From positions 124,001 through 188,000 of the forward strand of contig NZ_VNIA01000002.1 of assembly GCF_008124875.1 (NCBI RefSeq): a DNA stretch of 64,000 nt. Direction: 5' to 3'. The position numbers and the translations under genes are program-made. Below, in pieces: positions 17,705 to 26,236 of this stretch (within the stretch, counting starts at the first letter, position 1; each line of letters opens with the position of its first letter). The notes beneath the pieces are model-generated. The model had not been told where the DNA came from and searched no databases. It worked only from the letters and a program-made list of their open reading frames with translations. Source of the stretch: Tenacibaculum adriaticum. Its GTDB lineage: Bacteria; Bacteroidota; Bacteroidia; Flavobacteriales; Flavobacteriaceae.

Positions 17705-19531
17705 TTAATCTAACGATTGCATATCTACTAATTTCTTATAAGTTCCATTAATAGCAATTAGAGTTTCATGAGTTCCTTGTTCTACGATTTTTCCTTTTTG
17801 CATTACTACAATTAAATCTGCTTTTTGGATGGTAGATAATCGATGGGCAATAACGATTGAAGTTCTATTCATCATCATTTTTTCTAAAGCATCTTGCACC
17901 AATTTTTCAGATTCGGTATCTAATGCAGATGTAGCTTCATCTAAAATCATAATTGGAGGATTTTTTAAAACAGCTCGCGCAATACTTAAACGTTGTTTTT
18001 GTCCGCCTGATAATTTATTACCACTATCACCAATATTGGTGTTATAACCATTTGGTAATTCTGAAATAAATTCATGAGCATTTGCAATTTTTGCAGCAGC
18101 AATTATTTCTTCATCTGTTTTATAAGTTGATCCTAGAGTAATATTATTTTTTACACTATCATTAAATAAAATAGAGTCTTGTGTTACCAATCCTTCTAGT
18201 TGTCTTAAAGAGTGTTTTTTAATTGATTTAATATCAATTCCATCAATAGTAATAGCTCCTTTATTAACATCATAAAAACGAGTAATTAAATTTGCGATGG
18301 TAGATTTGCCACTTCCAGACTGCCCAACTAGTGCGACCATTTTTCCTTTAGGAATAGATAATGAAAAATCATCTAAAACATAATTGTCTTGGTATTTAAA
18401 CGAAATGTTTTTAAATTCTATTTCGTTTTCAAACGAAGTTTTATCAATAGCATTTGGTAAATCTTCTAAAGGATTTTTAGTCTCTAAAATTTCTAAAACA
18501 CGTTCTGCAGCAGCATTTCCTTTTTTAAGACTGTATGAAGCTTTTGAAATAGCTTTAGCAGGAGTTAAAATATTATATGCTAATGCGATATAGGTAATAA
18601 ACTCTTCGCCAGCCAACGAACCATCTACTAAAACTAAACGACCACCATACCAAAGTAATACAGCTATTACTCCAATTCCTAAAAATTCGCTTGTAGGACT
18701 TGCTAAATTAGTTCTGTTTAATAATGAATTTGAAAAATGAAAAAATCGGTTTGTAGAGTTTTCAAATTTGCCTTGAAAATCTTTTTCTGCATTAAAACCT
18801 TTAATCACTTTTAAGCCTCCTAAAGTTTCTTCTAGTAAAGAAAGAAAATATCCTTGTTCTTTCTGAACACTATCAGATTTCTTTTTTAAACTTTTACCTA
18901 TTATAGAAATAGCAAAACCAGAAACAGGAATAAAAACAAAAACAAAAAGCGTGAGCTTAATACTTATTAATAGCATTGCTGTAATGGTAAAAATAATAGT
19001 TAGAGGTTCTCTGACTAACATTTCTAAAATTGATAAAAAGGAATGTTGAATTTCTAAAACATCGGTACCAATACGCGCCATAATATCTCCTTTTCTTTTT
19101 TCAGAAAAGAAAGAAATGGGTAAGTTGATGGTTTTCTTGTATAAATCGTTTCGAATATCTTTTAGTACTCCATTACGCAAAAAAGTAATGAAATACATCG
19201 CTAAATAGTTAAATATATTTTTAAAGAAAAAAGTAAAAATTACTAATCCAACAACAATCATTAAAGCTTTAGATTTGTCTTCTCCAGCAATTTCAGAAAC
19301 ATAATAAGAAACAGAGCCTTTAAAATATTCTATAATCTCAGTAATTCCTTTAAAAACTGGCTTATTAGTATTTACAATAGATCCAGGCTTGAAAATAACC
19401 TCTAGCATTGGCATTAACACCAAAAAAGATAAAGTAGAGAATACAGCATATAAAATATTAAAGAAAATATTTAAAATTCCATGCTTTTTATATGGTAAAG
19501 CGTATGCAATAATCTTTTTAAAATAATTCAC
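17705..19531 (-). CDS. ABC exporter, MsbA-like (fused permease and ATPase)
   Basis: 608 aa. The N-terminal transmembrane domain of about six helices (residues 1-330) is fused to a nucleotide-binding domain. Walker A is GQSGSGKST (403-411), followed by the Q-loop, the signature LSGGQKQR, Walker B IMILDEATSALD and the H-loop AHRLST. The layout matches MsbA and related lipid flippases, in keeping with the LPS genes around. It has no N-terminal C39 peptidase domain, so it is not a bacteriocin-processing exporter. Its start overlaps the stop of the phosphohexomutase gene by one base. Confidence 0.92.
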   Translation of the reverse strand: MNYFKKIIAYALPYKKHGILNIFFNILYAVFSTLSFLVLMPMLEVIFKPGSIVNTNKPVFKGITEIIEYFKGSVSYYVSEIAGEDKSKALMIVVGLVIFTFFFKNIFNYLAMYFITFLRNGVLKDIRNDLYKKTINLPISFFSEKRKGDIMARIGTDVLEIQHSFLSILEMLVREPLTIIFTITAMLLISIKLTLFVFVFIPVSGFAISIIGKSLKKKSDSVQKEQGYFLSLLEETLGGLKVIKGFNAEKDFQGKFENSTNRFFHFSNSLLNRTNLASPTSEFLGIGVIAVLLWYGGRLVLVDGSLAGEEFITYIALAYNILTPAKAISKASYSLKKGNAAAERVLEILETKNPLEDLPNAIDKTSFENEIEFKNISFKYQDNYVLDDFSLSIPKGKMVALVGQSGSGKSTIANLITRFYDVNKGAITIDGIDIKSIKKHSLRQLEGLVTQDSILFNDSVKNNITLGSTYKTDEEIIAAAKIANAHEFISELPNGYNTNIGDSGNKLSGGQKQRLSIARAVLKNPPIMILDEATSALDTESEKLVQDALEKMMMNRTSIVIAHRLSTIQKADLIVVMQKGKIVEQGTHETLIAINGTYKKLVDMQSLD

Positions 19532-21240
19532 TAAACTCCTAATTGTTTTATGATTCGTTGAATTTTATGATCTAATTTTAATTCTTTGGATGCAACTTCA
19601 TCAACAGAATTAATTTTCGTTTTTACACTGATGTAAAATTTAATTTTTGGTTCGGTACCACTTGGTCTACAAGCTACTTTTGTGCCTTTTTCTGTTTCAT
19701 ATATCAATACATTAGATTTTGGAATTTCTATAGCAAACTCTTCTCCTGTAAGTATATTTTTTCTAACAGATGATTGGTAGTCATTTAAATAAGTAACTTT
19801 TTCACCATCAATTTCAGAAAGTGGATTATTACGAAAATCAACCATCATCTGTTTGATTTCTTTGGCGCCATCCATTCCTTTTTTAACCAAAGCAACTAAG
19901 TGCTCTTTGTAAAAACTTTGTTTTACATAAATATCTAGAAGTGCTTTATAAAAAGAACTTCCGTTTGCTTTAGCATCAGCTGCAATTTCACAAGCTAATA
20001 AGGTAGAAGAAACAGCATCTTTATCACGAACAAAATCCCCTACCATATAACCAAAACTTTCTTCACCACCACCTATAAACTCTTGTTCTGGATAGTCTTT
20101 AATCATCTTAGCTATCCATTTAAATCCTGTTAAACCAACTTTAGTTTCAACATGATAGGCATCTGCAATTTCATTAACCAAATTGGTTGAAACGATAGTA
20201 GAACCTATAAATTGTTTTCCGTTTAATTTGCCGTTATCTTTCCATTGTTTAATTAGGAAATCGGTCATTACCGACATGGTTTGATTTCCATTTAACAATT
20301 TTATATTTCCTTCTAGGTCACGAACTGCTATTCCTAAACGATCACTGTCTGGGTCAGTACCAATAACAATATCAGCATTCAACTTATTTGCTAAATCAAC
20401 AGCCATTTTAAGTGCTGCAGGCTCTTCTGGGTTGGGAGATTTTACTGTTGGAAAATCGCCGTTGGGTTCTGCTTGTTCTTCAACAATATGAACTTGAGTA
20501 TAACCTGCTCGTTTTAAAACTTCTGGAATTAATTTGATAGATGTACCGTGTAACGAAGTAAAAACGATTTTTAAATCTTCTCTTCCTTTAATATCGAATG
20601 TTCCGTTTTTAATTGAAGCATCCCAAAAAGCCTCGTCAATTTCACTTCCTATTTCAGAAATTAATTCTTCTTTTTTATTGAAGTTGATGTCGGCAAAATC
20701 TAACGAGTTTACTTTATCAATAATACCTTTGTCTTGCGGAGGTACAATTTGCCCCCCATCTGTCCAATATACTTTATATCCGTTATATTCTGGAGGGTTA
20801 TGAGATGCCGTTAAAACAATACCAGCGTGACAATTTAAATGATTTACAGCGAAGGATAATTCAGGAGTTGGACGTAAATCTTCAAATACATATACTTTGA
20901 TATTGTTTGCAGAGAACACATCTGCAACTAATTTTGAGAATTCTTTACTATTATGACGACAATCGTAGGCAATAGCAACTTTAATTTCTTGATTAGGATA
21001 CGATTCATGTAAATAATTACTTAAACCTTGTGTTGCTTTACCTAAGGTATACTTATTAATTCGATTGGTTCCAGCACCCATAATTCCGCGCATTCCGCCT
21101 GTACCAAATTCGGTATCTTTATAAAATCTGTCAGCTAAATCTTCTGAATTTGTATCTAATAAATGTTGAACTTCATTACGTGTTTCATTATCAAAAGTAG
21201 TAGATAACCATAATTTTGCTTTTCCTAAAATATCTTCCAT
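19531..21240 (-). CDS. Phosphohexomutase (phosphoglucomutase/phosphomannomutase family)
   Basis: 569 aa, alpha-D-phosphohexomutase superfamily, long PgcA/PGM2-like type. The active-site phosphoserine is Ser146 in TASHNPP. The metal loop is DPDSDRLG, the sugar loop GGEESFGY and the phosphate-binding loop ACRPSGTEPKIKFY. Interconverts hexose-1- and hexose-6-phosphates, feeding nucleotide-sugar synthesis. Translationally coupled to the downstream ABC exporter gene. A perfect -7 box is 20 bp upstream. Confidence 0.95.
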   Translation of the reverse strand: MEDILGKAKLWLSTTFDNETRNEVQHLLDTNSEDLADRFYKDTEFGTGGMRGIMGAGTNRINKYTLGKATQGLSNYLHESYPNQEIKVAIAYDCRHNSKEFSKLVADVFSANNIKVYVFEDLRPTPELSFAVNHLNCHAGIVLTASHNPPEYNGYKVYWTDGGQIVPPQDKGIIDKVNSLDFADINFNKKEELISEIGSEIDEAFWDASIKNGTFDIKGREDLKIVFTSLHGTSIKLIPEVLKRAGYTQVHIVEEQAEPNGDFPTVKSPNPEEPAALKMAVDLANKLNADIVIGTDPDSDRLGIAVRDLEGNIKLLNGNQTMSVMTDFLIKQWKDNGKLNGKQFIGSTIVSTNLVNEIADAYHVETKVGLTGFKWIAKMIKDYPEQEFIGGGEESFGYMVGDFVRDKDAVSSTLLACEIAADAKANGSSFYKALLDIYVKQSFYKEHLVALVKKGMDGAKEIKQMMVDFRNNPLSEIDGEKVTYLNDYQSSVRKNILTGEEFAIEIPKSNVLIYETEKGTKVACRPSGTEPKIKFYISVKTKINSVDEVASKELKLDHKIQRIIKQLGV

Positions 21241-21260
21241 TTGTACAATTTAAAAGTATG

Positions 21261-21268
21261 CAAAGATA
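21261..21268 (-). promoter_or_regulatory. -7 promoter box of the phosphohexomutase/ABC operon
   Basis: TATCTTTG on the minus strand, an exact TAnnTTTG match 20 bp upstream of the start at 21240. Confidence 0.55.
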
Positions 21269-21273
21269 CTAGT

Positions 21274-22230
21274 TTAAAAATTTAATTTTTCTTTAACGGT
21301 ATAGTGTTTTTCATGAGAATTACTCTTGATGATAAGCTCTCCCAGAAAGCCAGCTAAAAACAAGAGAGTACCTAAAATCATGGAGGTTAATGCAATGTAA
21401 AACCAAGGATTACTTGTAATTAAAATTGTTTTTATACCGCTAACTAAACGGTATATTTTCATGGTTCCTATGTAAAAAGCAGATAAAAACCCGAAGAGAA
21501 ACATCAAAGAACCCCACAAACCAAAAATATGCATTGGGCGTTTTCCAAATTTTGATAAAAAAGAGATGGTTATTAAATCTAAAAAACCATTAATAAAACG
21601 ATCCATACCAAATTTGGTAACTCCATACTTTCTTGCTTGATGCTGAACCACTTTTTCACCAATATGATGAAACCCTTCGTTTTTGGCTAAAACAGGAATG
21701 TACCTATGCATTTCTCCACTAACTTTTACAGTCTTTACTACTTCATTTTTGTAAGCTTTTAATCCACAATTAAAATCGTGTAACTTTAATCCAGATGTTT
21801 TCCTTGCTGCCCAGTTAAAAAGTTTAGAGGGTATGTTTTTGGTTACAACATTATCATATCGTTTCTTTTTCCAGCCAGAAATTAAATCGAAACTATCTTC
21901 AGTAATTAACCTATATAATTCAGGAATTTCATTTGGGCTATCTTGTAAATCAGCATCCATGGTTATAACTACGCTACCTTGAGCTAAACCAAAACCAGCA
22001 TCCAAGGCTTGTGATTTTCCGTAGTTTTTTTGAAAACGAATTCCTTTAACCGATTTGTTTTTTGCAGACAATTCTTCTATAACTTTCCAGGAATTATCGG
22101 TACTTCCATCATCAATAAATATGATTTCGTATAAAAATTGATTGGATTGCATAACATTTGCAATCCAATCGTGTAATTCTTGTAAAGATTCATCTTCGTT
22201 AAGAAGTGGTATTACTACCGATATATTCAT
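21274..22230 (-). CDS. Polyprenyl-phosphate glycosyltransferase (DPM1/ArnC-like)
   Basis: 318 aa. An N-terminal GT2 domain has ISVVIPLLNEDESL, IFIDDGSTDNSW and the catalytic DADLQD, then the GLKAYKNEV region. Two C-terminal membrane helices (about residues 230-258 and 268-300) anchor it. Such enzymes load a sugar onto undecaprenyl phosphate at the inner membrane face. In many flavobacteria this gene stands next to a DUF4199 gene. Here the pair is kept but a small peptide gene and terminators lie between them. Confidence 0.94.
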   Translation of the reverse strand: MNISVVIPLLNEDESLQELHDWIANVMQSNQFLYEIIFIDDGSTDNSWKVIEELSAKNKSVKGIRFQKNYGKSQALDAGFGLAQGSVVITMDADLQDSPNEIPELYRLITEDSFDLISGWKKKRYDNVVTKNIPSKLFNWAARKTSGLKLHDFNCGLKAYKNEVVKTVKVSGEMHRYIPVLAKNEGFHHIGEKVVQHQARKYGVTKFGMDRFINGFLDLITISFLSKFGKRPMHIFGLWGSLMFLFGFLSAFYIGTMKIYRLVSGIKTILITSNPWFYIALTSMILGTLLFLAGFLGELIIKSNSHEKHYTVKEKLNF

Positions 22231-22249
22231 ATTCGTTAGTCCAAAAATT

Positions 22250-22300
22250 AAAAAGGTAAAGTTACAAAGTCTTTCGTAAACTTTATAACTTTACCTTTTT
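22250..22300. terminator. Long hairpin terminator upstream of the DPM1-like gene
   Basis: Arms 22250-22270 and 22280-22300 pair at 20 of 21 positions with a 9-nt loop and A/T-run ends. It insulates the DPM1-like gene from minus-strand transcripts starting further right. Confidence 0.85.
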
Positions 22301-22365
22301 AACTATTATTAATAATAAAACCTTGTATATTGTGTTAAATATCGTTTTGTTTTTAAAACTAATAA

Positions 22366-22399
22366 CAAAAAAGACGTCTAATTTTTTAGACATTTTTTT
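22366..22399 (-). terminator. Terminator of the small peptide gene
   Basis: On the minus strand a GTCTAA/TTAGAC stem (arms 22386-22391 and 22376-22381) with a short A-rich loop is followed by a T-run. It starts just after the peptide stop codon at 22412 and supports this being a transcribed unit. Confidence 0.7.
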
Positions 22400-22411
22400 A
22401 TTATGTTGAGA

Positions 22412-22576
22412 TTAACAATGAATCCATCTACCTATACCTGCCCACCAAACACCTCCAGCAAATAAACCTGTGGCTCTAGCACAAGCATCTACGTTCGGAA
22501 TTGGAGCATCACTACCATTAATTTCTTTTTGTTGTTTTTTGTTAAGTTCGAAATTTTTGAATTTATCTATCATCAT
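22412..22576 (-). CDS. Bacteriocin-like small peptide with double-glycine-type leader
   Basis: 54-aa frame, too short for routine gene calling. The first 22 residues (MMIDKFKNFELNKKQQKEIN, then GS) look like a double-glycine-type leader: hydrophobics spaced by polar helix, a basic/acidic mix, then a small-residue pair where GG is usual. The remaining 32 residues are different: DAPIPNVDACARATG, then a Gly/Trp-rich stretch (LFAGGVWWAGIGRW), ending IHC. There are two cysteines, Cys32 and the C-terminal Cys54. Gly-x-x-Gly-rich, Trp-rich tails of this kind occur in class II bacteriocins. A perfect TAnnTTTG box (22597-22604) and a downstream terminator frame it. No dedicated exporter, maturation enzyme or immunity gene is recognisable nearby. 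The alternative is a non-bacteriocin secreted peptide. Confidence 0.7.
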   Translation of the reverse strand: MMIDKFKNFELNKKQQKEINGSDAPIPNVDACARATGLFAGGVWWAGIGRWIHC

Positions 22577-22596
22577 AATTTAATTTTTATATAAAC

Positions 22597-22604
22597 CAAA
22601 TGTA
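22597..22604 (-). promoter_or_regulatory. -7 promoter box of the small peptide gene
   Basis: TACATTTG on the minus strand, an exact TAnnTTTG match 20 bp upstream of the peptide start at 22576. It lies in the gap after the DUF4199 stop, so the peptide can be transcribed on its own. Confidence 0.55.
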
Positions 22605-22641
22605 ATTATTTTATAATTAATTATAATTTTATTAAGAATTT

Positions 22642-23163
22642 TTAATATTGATTTTCTTCTGTTTTTTTCAAAACGGCGCCTGTTATTAATGAAATTATAC
22701 CACCAAGAAATAAATTCATTATTAAAATGCCACCAAATAAAGATAAATAAAAGTATTTTCTAGTAGTCTCTTCGCTTTGTTCTATTTGTTCATCTGTCAT
22801 ACCATAACTATCAGCCCAAACAGTTTTTTGAGTTTCTATAGTTTGTTCCATAAAAGCGGGCTCTATTACCAAAGAGAATAAAGCATAATAAACCATTATA
22901 ATTAGAGTAGCAATAAGTGTAATACCCAAACCAATTTTTATACCACTACCAAAAGAAATAAAACCATTATTATCAGTTTTAAATTTTTTTATTCCAAGAA
23001 CGATTAATGCAATCATAAGTAATAATCCTAATAAACCAGAATACCATTCTTGTGTATACTGCATTCCTGTTGCATATTTAATTAAAGCTATAAATATTGA
23101 AGCTATACCTAGATATAAACCATAGTTTAAAATAATACTTTTACTGTTTGCTTGATTTTCCAT
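22642..23163 (-). CDS. DUF4199 membrane protein
   Basis: 173 aa with four predicted membrane helices (about residues 13-30, 40-58, 73-100 and 138-166). Residues 100-135 between the third and fourth helices form a polar loop with FMEQTIETQK and EQSEETTRK. This arrangement and the short C-terminal tail match the Bacteroidota DUF4199 family. The function is unknown. In relatives it usually precedes a DPM1-like glycosyltransferase, so a role in polyprenyl-linked sugar or membrane physiology is possible. Confidence 0.88.
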   Translation of the reverse strand: MENQANSKSIILNYGLYLGIASIFIALIKYATGMQYTQEWYSGLLGLLLMIALIVLGIKKFKTDNNGFISFGSGIKIGLGITLIATLIIMVYYALFSLVIEPAFMEQTIETQKTVWADSYGMTDEQIEQSEETTRKYFYLSLFGGILIMNLFLGGIISLITGAVLKKTEENQY

Positions 23164-23190
23164 TGTAATAAATTTTGATTAGTTGATTAA

Positions 23191-23198
23191 CAAATATA
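23191..23198 (-). promoter_or_regulatory. -7 promoter box of the DUF4199 gene
   Basis: TATATTTG on the minus strand, an exact TAnnTTTG match 27 bp upstream of the start at 23163. Confidence 0.5.
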
Positions 23199-23297
23199 TA
23201 ATTTTTGTTTTATAGATTTTATTTTGAAAAAAATATTAAAAACAATCTATTAGTAGTCAGTATTTTAAAAATGTTACAAAAAAATCATGTAAATTTA

Positions 23298-23330
23298 TTG
23301 TTAATGATTAAAAAAATGATTGTAAATTTG
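23298..23330 (+). promoter_or_regulatory. Promoter of the SRP RNA gene (-33 TTG and -7 TAAATTTG)
   Basis: TTG (23298-23300), 22 bp spacer, then TAAATTTG (23323-23330). This is the full Bacteroidota promoter arrangement, 4 bp before the SRP RNA 5' end. Confidence 0.75.
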
Positions 23331-23334
23331 CACC

Positions 23335-23430
23335 GGGCAAGTCCTACACAACCAGCTCCCTTTGAATCCCCCAGGGCGGGAACGCAGCAAGGGTATTAGG
23401 TCGTAGCGGTGTGATGTAGGTAGCTTGCCT
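23335..23430 (+). ncRNA. ffs: Signal recognition particle RNA, small bacterial type (4.5S)
   Basis: About 96 nt. The ends pair (GGGCAAG at 23335-23341 with CTTGCCT at 23424-23430), and TCCTACAC pairs with GTGATGTAGG in the lower stem. The apical part carries the conserved Ffh-binding core CAGGGCGGGAACGCAGCAAGGG with its GGAA tetraloop. A T-run follows directly as terminator. It targets nascent membrane proteins together with Ffh. A short open frame crossing this region is spurious. Confidence 0.95.
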
Positions 23431-23447
23431 TTTTTTATGCTCAAAAA

Positions 23448-24344
23448 TTACTTTCTCGGGTGATATTTTTCTACTACTTCTTGTAAATAACTTTTATCTA
23501 AATGCACATAAATTTCTGTGGTAGTGATACTTTCATGGCCTAATAATTGTTGGATAATACGTAAATCGGCTCCGTTTTGTAATAAGTGCGTAGCGAAGGA
23601 ATGACGAAGTGTATGAGGTCCTATTTTCTTTTTTAAATTGATTTTTGTTGCTAATTCTTTTAAAACGATGAAAATCATTTGTCGCGTTAAGCGTTTTCCT
23701 CTTCGGTTTAAAAAAATGATATCTTCATCCTCTTTATAAGGTTTTACAAGATTTCTAATTGAATTAATATAATAATTCAAAAAATTGATTGTAGTATAAT
23801 GAATAGGTACGAATCGAAATTTATCACCTTTTCCAAGTACTCGAATGTAACCTTCGTCTAAAAATAAATCTGAGAGTTGTAAATTAATGAGTTCGCTAAC
23901 ACGTAACCCACATGCATACAACATTTCTATAATAATCTTATTACGTTCACCTTGCGGATGACTTAAATCAATCGCGTTAATAAGTTGATCAATTTCAAAT
24001 TTAGAAAGCGTATCGGGTAATTTTCGTCCAATTTTTGGAGTTTCAATTAAGTCTAAAGGATTTTGAACTCGATAATCTTCAAAAATTAAGTAATCAAAAA
24101 AGCTTCGTAGACCAGAAATAATGCGGGCTTGACTTCTCGGACTTATTTCTTTAGCAATCTCATAAATAAATTGTTGAATAATATATTTTTGAATAGCAAC
24201 AGGTGTTACTGAAATATTATTTTCCTCTAAAAAAAACAATAGTTTATCTATATCTCTACTATAGCTATCAATAGAGTTTTTAGATAAACCACGTTCAATT
24301 TGCAGGTATAGTTTATAATCGTTTGTAGCTTGCTCCCAGTTCAA
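23448..24344 (-). CDS. xerD: Tyrosine recombinase XerD
   Basis: 298 aa, full length. The N-terminal SAM-like DNA-binding domain (residues 1-100) is followed by the catalytic domain with Arg148 (CGLRVSELI), Lys172, His244-x-x-Arg247 (HTLRH), His270 (LLGH) and nucleophile Tyr279. Resolves chromosome dimers at dif. The core position next to aroQ and the lack of mobile genes argue against an integrase. Confidence 0.93.
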   Translation of the reverse strand: MNWEQATNDYKLYLQIERGLSKNSIDSYSRDIDKLLFFLEENNISVTPVAIQKYIIQQFIYEIAKEISPRSQARIISGLRSFFDYLIFEDYRVQNPLDLIETPKIGRKLPDTLSKFEIDQLINAIDLSHPQGERNKIIIEMLYACGLRVSELINLQLSDLFLDEGYIRVLGKGDKFRFVPIHYTTINFLNYYINSIRNLVKPYKEDEDIIFLNRRGKRLTRQMIFIVLKELATKINLKKKIGPHTLRHSFATHLLQNGADLRIIQQLLGHESITTTEIYVHLDKSYLQEVVEKYHPRK

Positions 24345-24497
24345 ATCTTTTTCTGTAAAATTAAAGAATGTATAATAGTTTATTTTTAAAAAAGTAGCTT
24401 TTTTAAAAGTAACTATTTTAATGTGTTGATATATAATGTGTTGTTTGTTTTATGTTAAAATAAATATAAAAATTCTTTTTTTTTCGAACAATAAATA

Positions 24498-24505
24498 TAT
24501 TTTTG
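24498..24505 (+). promoter_or_regulatory. -7 promoter box of the 24.5-kb barrel gene
   Basis: TATTTTTG, an exact TAnnTTTG match 25 bp before the ATG at 24531. Confidence 0.55.
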
Positions 24506-24530
24506 ATGACTTAAAATTAAATAATTTATT

Positions 24531-25145
24531 ATGAAAAAACTATTATTAAGTATTGCTATGGTTGCATTTGGTTTAACAGCAAATGCACAAGAAGTTAAAT
24601 TTGGGGCAAAAGCGGGTTTAAACATTGCAAATGTATCAGGAGATGTAGAAAACAACGATGCTAGAACTTCATTTCATGTTGGAGGTGTAGCAGAGATTAA
24701 AATTTCTGATAAATTTTCTCTTCAACCAGAATTAGTGTATTCAGCTCAAGGATTAACTTCAGAATTAGAGGAAACCTTTGATGATGGGACGAATGTAGTG
24801 ACCATTAAAGCTGATGGTACTTTAAAGTTAGACTATTTAAATGTACCTGTAATTGCTAAATATTATGTAGCTGAAGGTTTAAGTTTAGAAGCGGGACCTC
24901 AAATAGGATTTTTATTATCTGCTAAACAAAAAGTTGAATTTGAAGGTGAATCAGACGAACAAGATGTTAAAGATAATTTTTCAAGTATAGACTTCGGTTT
25001 AAATTTTGGAGCTGGATATAAGTTAGAAAATGGTTTAAATTTTGGAGCTAGATATAATTTAGGCCTTACTAATGTGCTTGATACAGAAGGAGATGAAAGT
25101 GTTAAAAACGGAGTGTTTCAAATCTCTGTAGGATACTTCTTTTAA
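24531..25145 (+). CDS. Outer membrane beta-barrel protein (PorT-like fold)
   Basis: 204 aa. Signal peptide MKKLLLSIAMVAFGLTANAQ, then FGAKAGLNIANVSGD, the usual start of OMP_b-brl_2 barrels. Alternating strands follow (FSLQPELVYSAQG, YLNVPVIAKYYV, LEAGPQIGFLL, GLNFGARYNLGLTNV) and a final aromatic FQISVGYFF. This is an eight-stranded-type small barrel. The 60.2-kb gene is a paralogue with the same plan. Function unknown. Followed by a strong terminator. Confidence 0.93.
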   Translation: MKKLLLSIAMVAFGLTANAQEVKFGAKAGLNIANVSGDVENNDARTSFHVGGVAEIKISDKFSLQPELVYSAQGLTSELEETFDDGTNVVTIKADGTLKLDYLNVPVIAKYYVAEGLSLEAGPQIGFLLSAKQKVEFEGESDEQDVKDNFSSIDFGLNFGAGYKLENGLNFGARYNLGLTNVLDTEGDESVKNGVFQISVGYFF

Positions 25146-25170
25146 GTATATAAAAGGAAATAAAAATAGA

Positions 25171-25197
25171 AAAGGGCGCAATACTGCGCCCTTTTTT
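25171..25197 (+). terminator. Terminator of the 24.5-kb barrel gene
   Basis: GC-rich stem AAAGGGCGCA (25171-25180) / TGCGCCCTTT (25185-25194) with a 4-nt loop and a T-run. Confidence 0.9.
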
Positions 25198-25235
25198 ATA
25201 CTTATAATTTGAATAATTATTTTATATCTTAGCCG

Positions 25236-25243
25236 TAAATTTG
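25236..25243 (+). promoter_or_regulatory. -7 promoter box of the 25.3-kb barrel gene
   Basis: TAAATTTG, an exact TAnnTTTG match 10 bp before the ATG at 25254. The leader must be very short or absent. Confidence 0.5.
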
Positions 25244-25253
25244 TCATATAAAA

Positions 25254-25769
25254 ATGAAAAAAATATTATTATTGACTTTCTTGAATATTTCAATACAAGT
25301 TACTTCACAACAACAATTTAATATTGGAATTAACGGAGGAATTACCATTGGAAATATAGAGCCAGTATCTAAAATGGCTTTTGGAGGAGATATTAATTAT
25401 TTATTTGATATTTCTGATGAATTTGTTGTTGGACCTTCGTTAGGTTTAGTATTTTTTAGTTCAAAAGAAGCAAATGGAGAAAAATCAGATGCTAAAATGT
25501 ATTTACCAATTAGCACAGCTATTCGTTTTAACTCTAACGAAGATGTTTTTTATGTAGGAGCAGATCTTGGTTTTGCTGTAGGTCTTTCACCAGAAGGAGA
25601 TAATGGGGGTGTTTTTTTTAAACCTTTAGTTGGTTATAAAATTAATCAAGCTTTTAAAGTCAATTTATTCTATGCAGGAATAAAGAAAAGAAAACCTACT
25701 TATGCTTTTATAGGTTTAGGTTTGGTATATGATTTTAATGCTGGTAAAGACGATTTTTATTTTTACTAG
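25254..25769 (+). CDS. Small outer membrane beta-barrel protein
   Basis: 171 aa. Signal peptide MKKILLLTFLNISIQVTSQ, then alternating amphipathic strands rich in Gly and aromatic residues (FNIGINGGITIGNIE, FVVGPSLGLVFF, FYVGADLGFAVGL, FIGLGLVYDF). The pattern fits an outer membrane barrel. Family beyond that was not recognised, and the terminal aromatic FYFY is compatible with Bam insertion. It stands alone between another barrel gene and aroQ. Confidence 0.85.
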   Translation: MKKILLLTFLNISIQVTSQQQFNIGINGGITIGNIEPVSKMAFGGDINYLFDISDEFVVGPSLGLVFFSSKEANGEKSDAKMYLPISTAIRFNSNEDVFYVGADLGFAVGLSPEGDNGGVFFKPLVGYKINQAFKVNLFYAGIKKRKPTYAFIGLGLVYDFNAGKDDFYFY

Positions 25770-25822
25770 TTTATTAATAATATAGCTTAAGAGGCTTATT
25801 TGCACTTTTTTTAATTTAGAAG

Positions 25823-26236
25823 ATGAAACTTATAATAATTAACGGCCCCAATTTAAACTTATTAGGTAAAAGAGAACCTGAGATTTACGGAGCAAGTTCT
25901 TTTGAAACTTATTTTGAAACTTTAAAAAACACGTTTCAAAATGTTACTTTATCTTATTATCAATCTAATATAGAAGGAGAAATTATAGATAAATTACACG
26001 AAGTAGGCTTTGATTATGATGGTGTTATCTTAAATGCAGCAGCATATACTCATACTTCTGTTGGAATAGGAGATGCAGTAAAAGCAATAGAATCTCCAGT
26101 GATTGAAGTTCATATTTCTAATGTTCATTCTCGTGAAGAATTTAGACATACAAGTTTCATAGCTCCGAATGCAAAAGGTGTTATTAGCGGTTTTGGATTA
26201 CAAAGTTACGATTTAGCTATCCAAAGTTTTTTGTAA
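25823..26236 (+). CDS. aroQ: Type II 3-dehydroquinate dehydratase
   Basis: 137 aa. Catalyses the third step of the shikimate pathway. Motifs: GPNLNLLGKREPEIYG with catalytic Arg17 and Tyr22, QSNIEGEIID, the NAAAYTHTS loop and EVHISNVHSREEFRH with the catalytic His. Its 3' end overlaps the convergent DUF4105 gene by 24 bp. aroK lies at 57.5 kb. Confidence 0.97.
   Translation: MKLIIINGPNLNLLGKREPEIYGASSFETYFETLKNTFQNVTLSYYQSNIEGEIIDKLHEVGFDYDGVILNAAAYTHTSVGIGDAVKAIESPVIEVHISNVHSREEFRHTSFIAPNAKGVISGFGLQSYDLAIQSFL

Noticed and set aside
17705..19531. ABC transporter as exporter of the small bacteriocin-like peptide
   Set aside because: It lacks a C39 peptidase domain and has MsbA-like layout; it is coupled to a phosphohexomutase gene, not the peptide.
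23205..23399. 64-codon open frame over the SRP RNA
   Set aside because: It crosses the conserved SRP RNA core and its promoter, with no coding signature; the RNA explains the sequence.
23448..24344. Phage or island integrase
   Set aside because: Sequence and length fit XerD, and the setting next to aroQ with no mobile genes fits a core gene.
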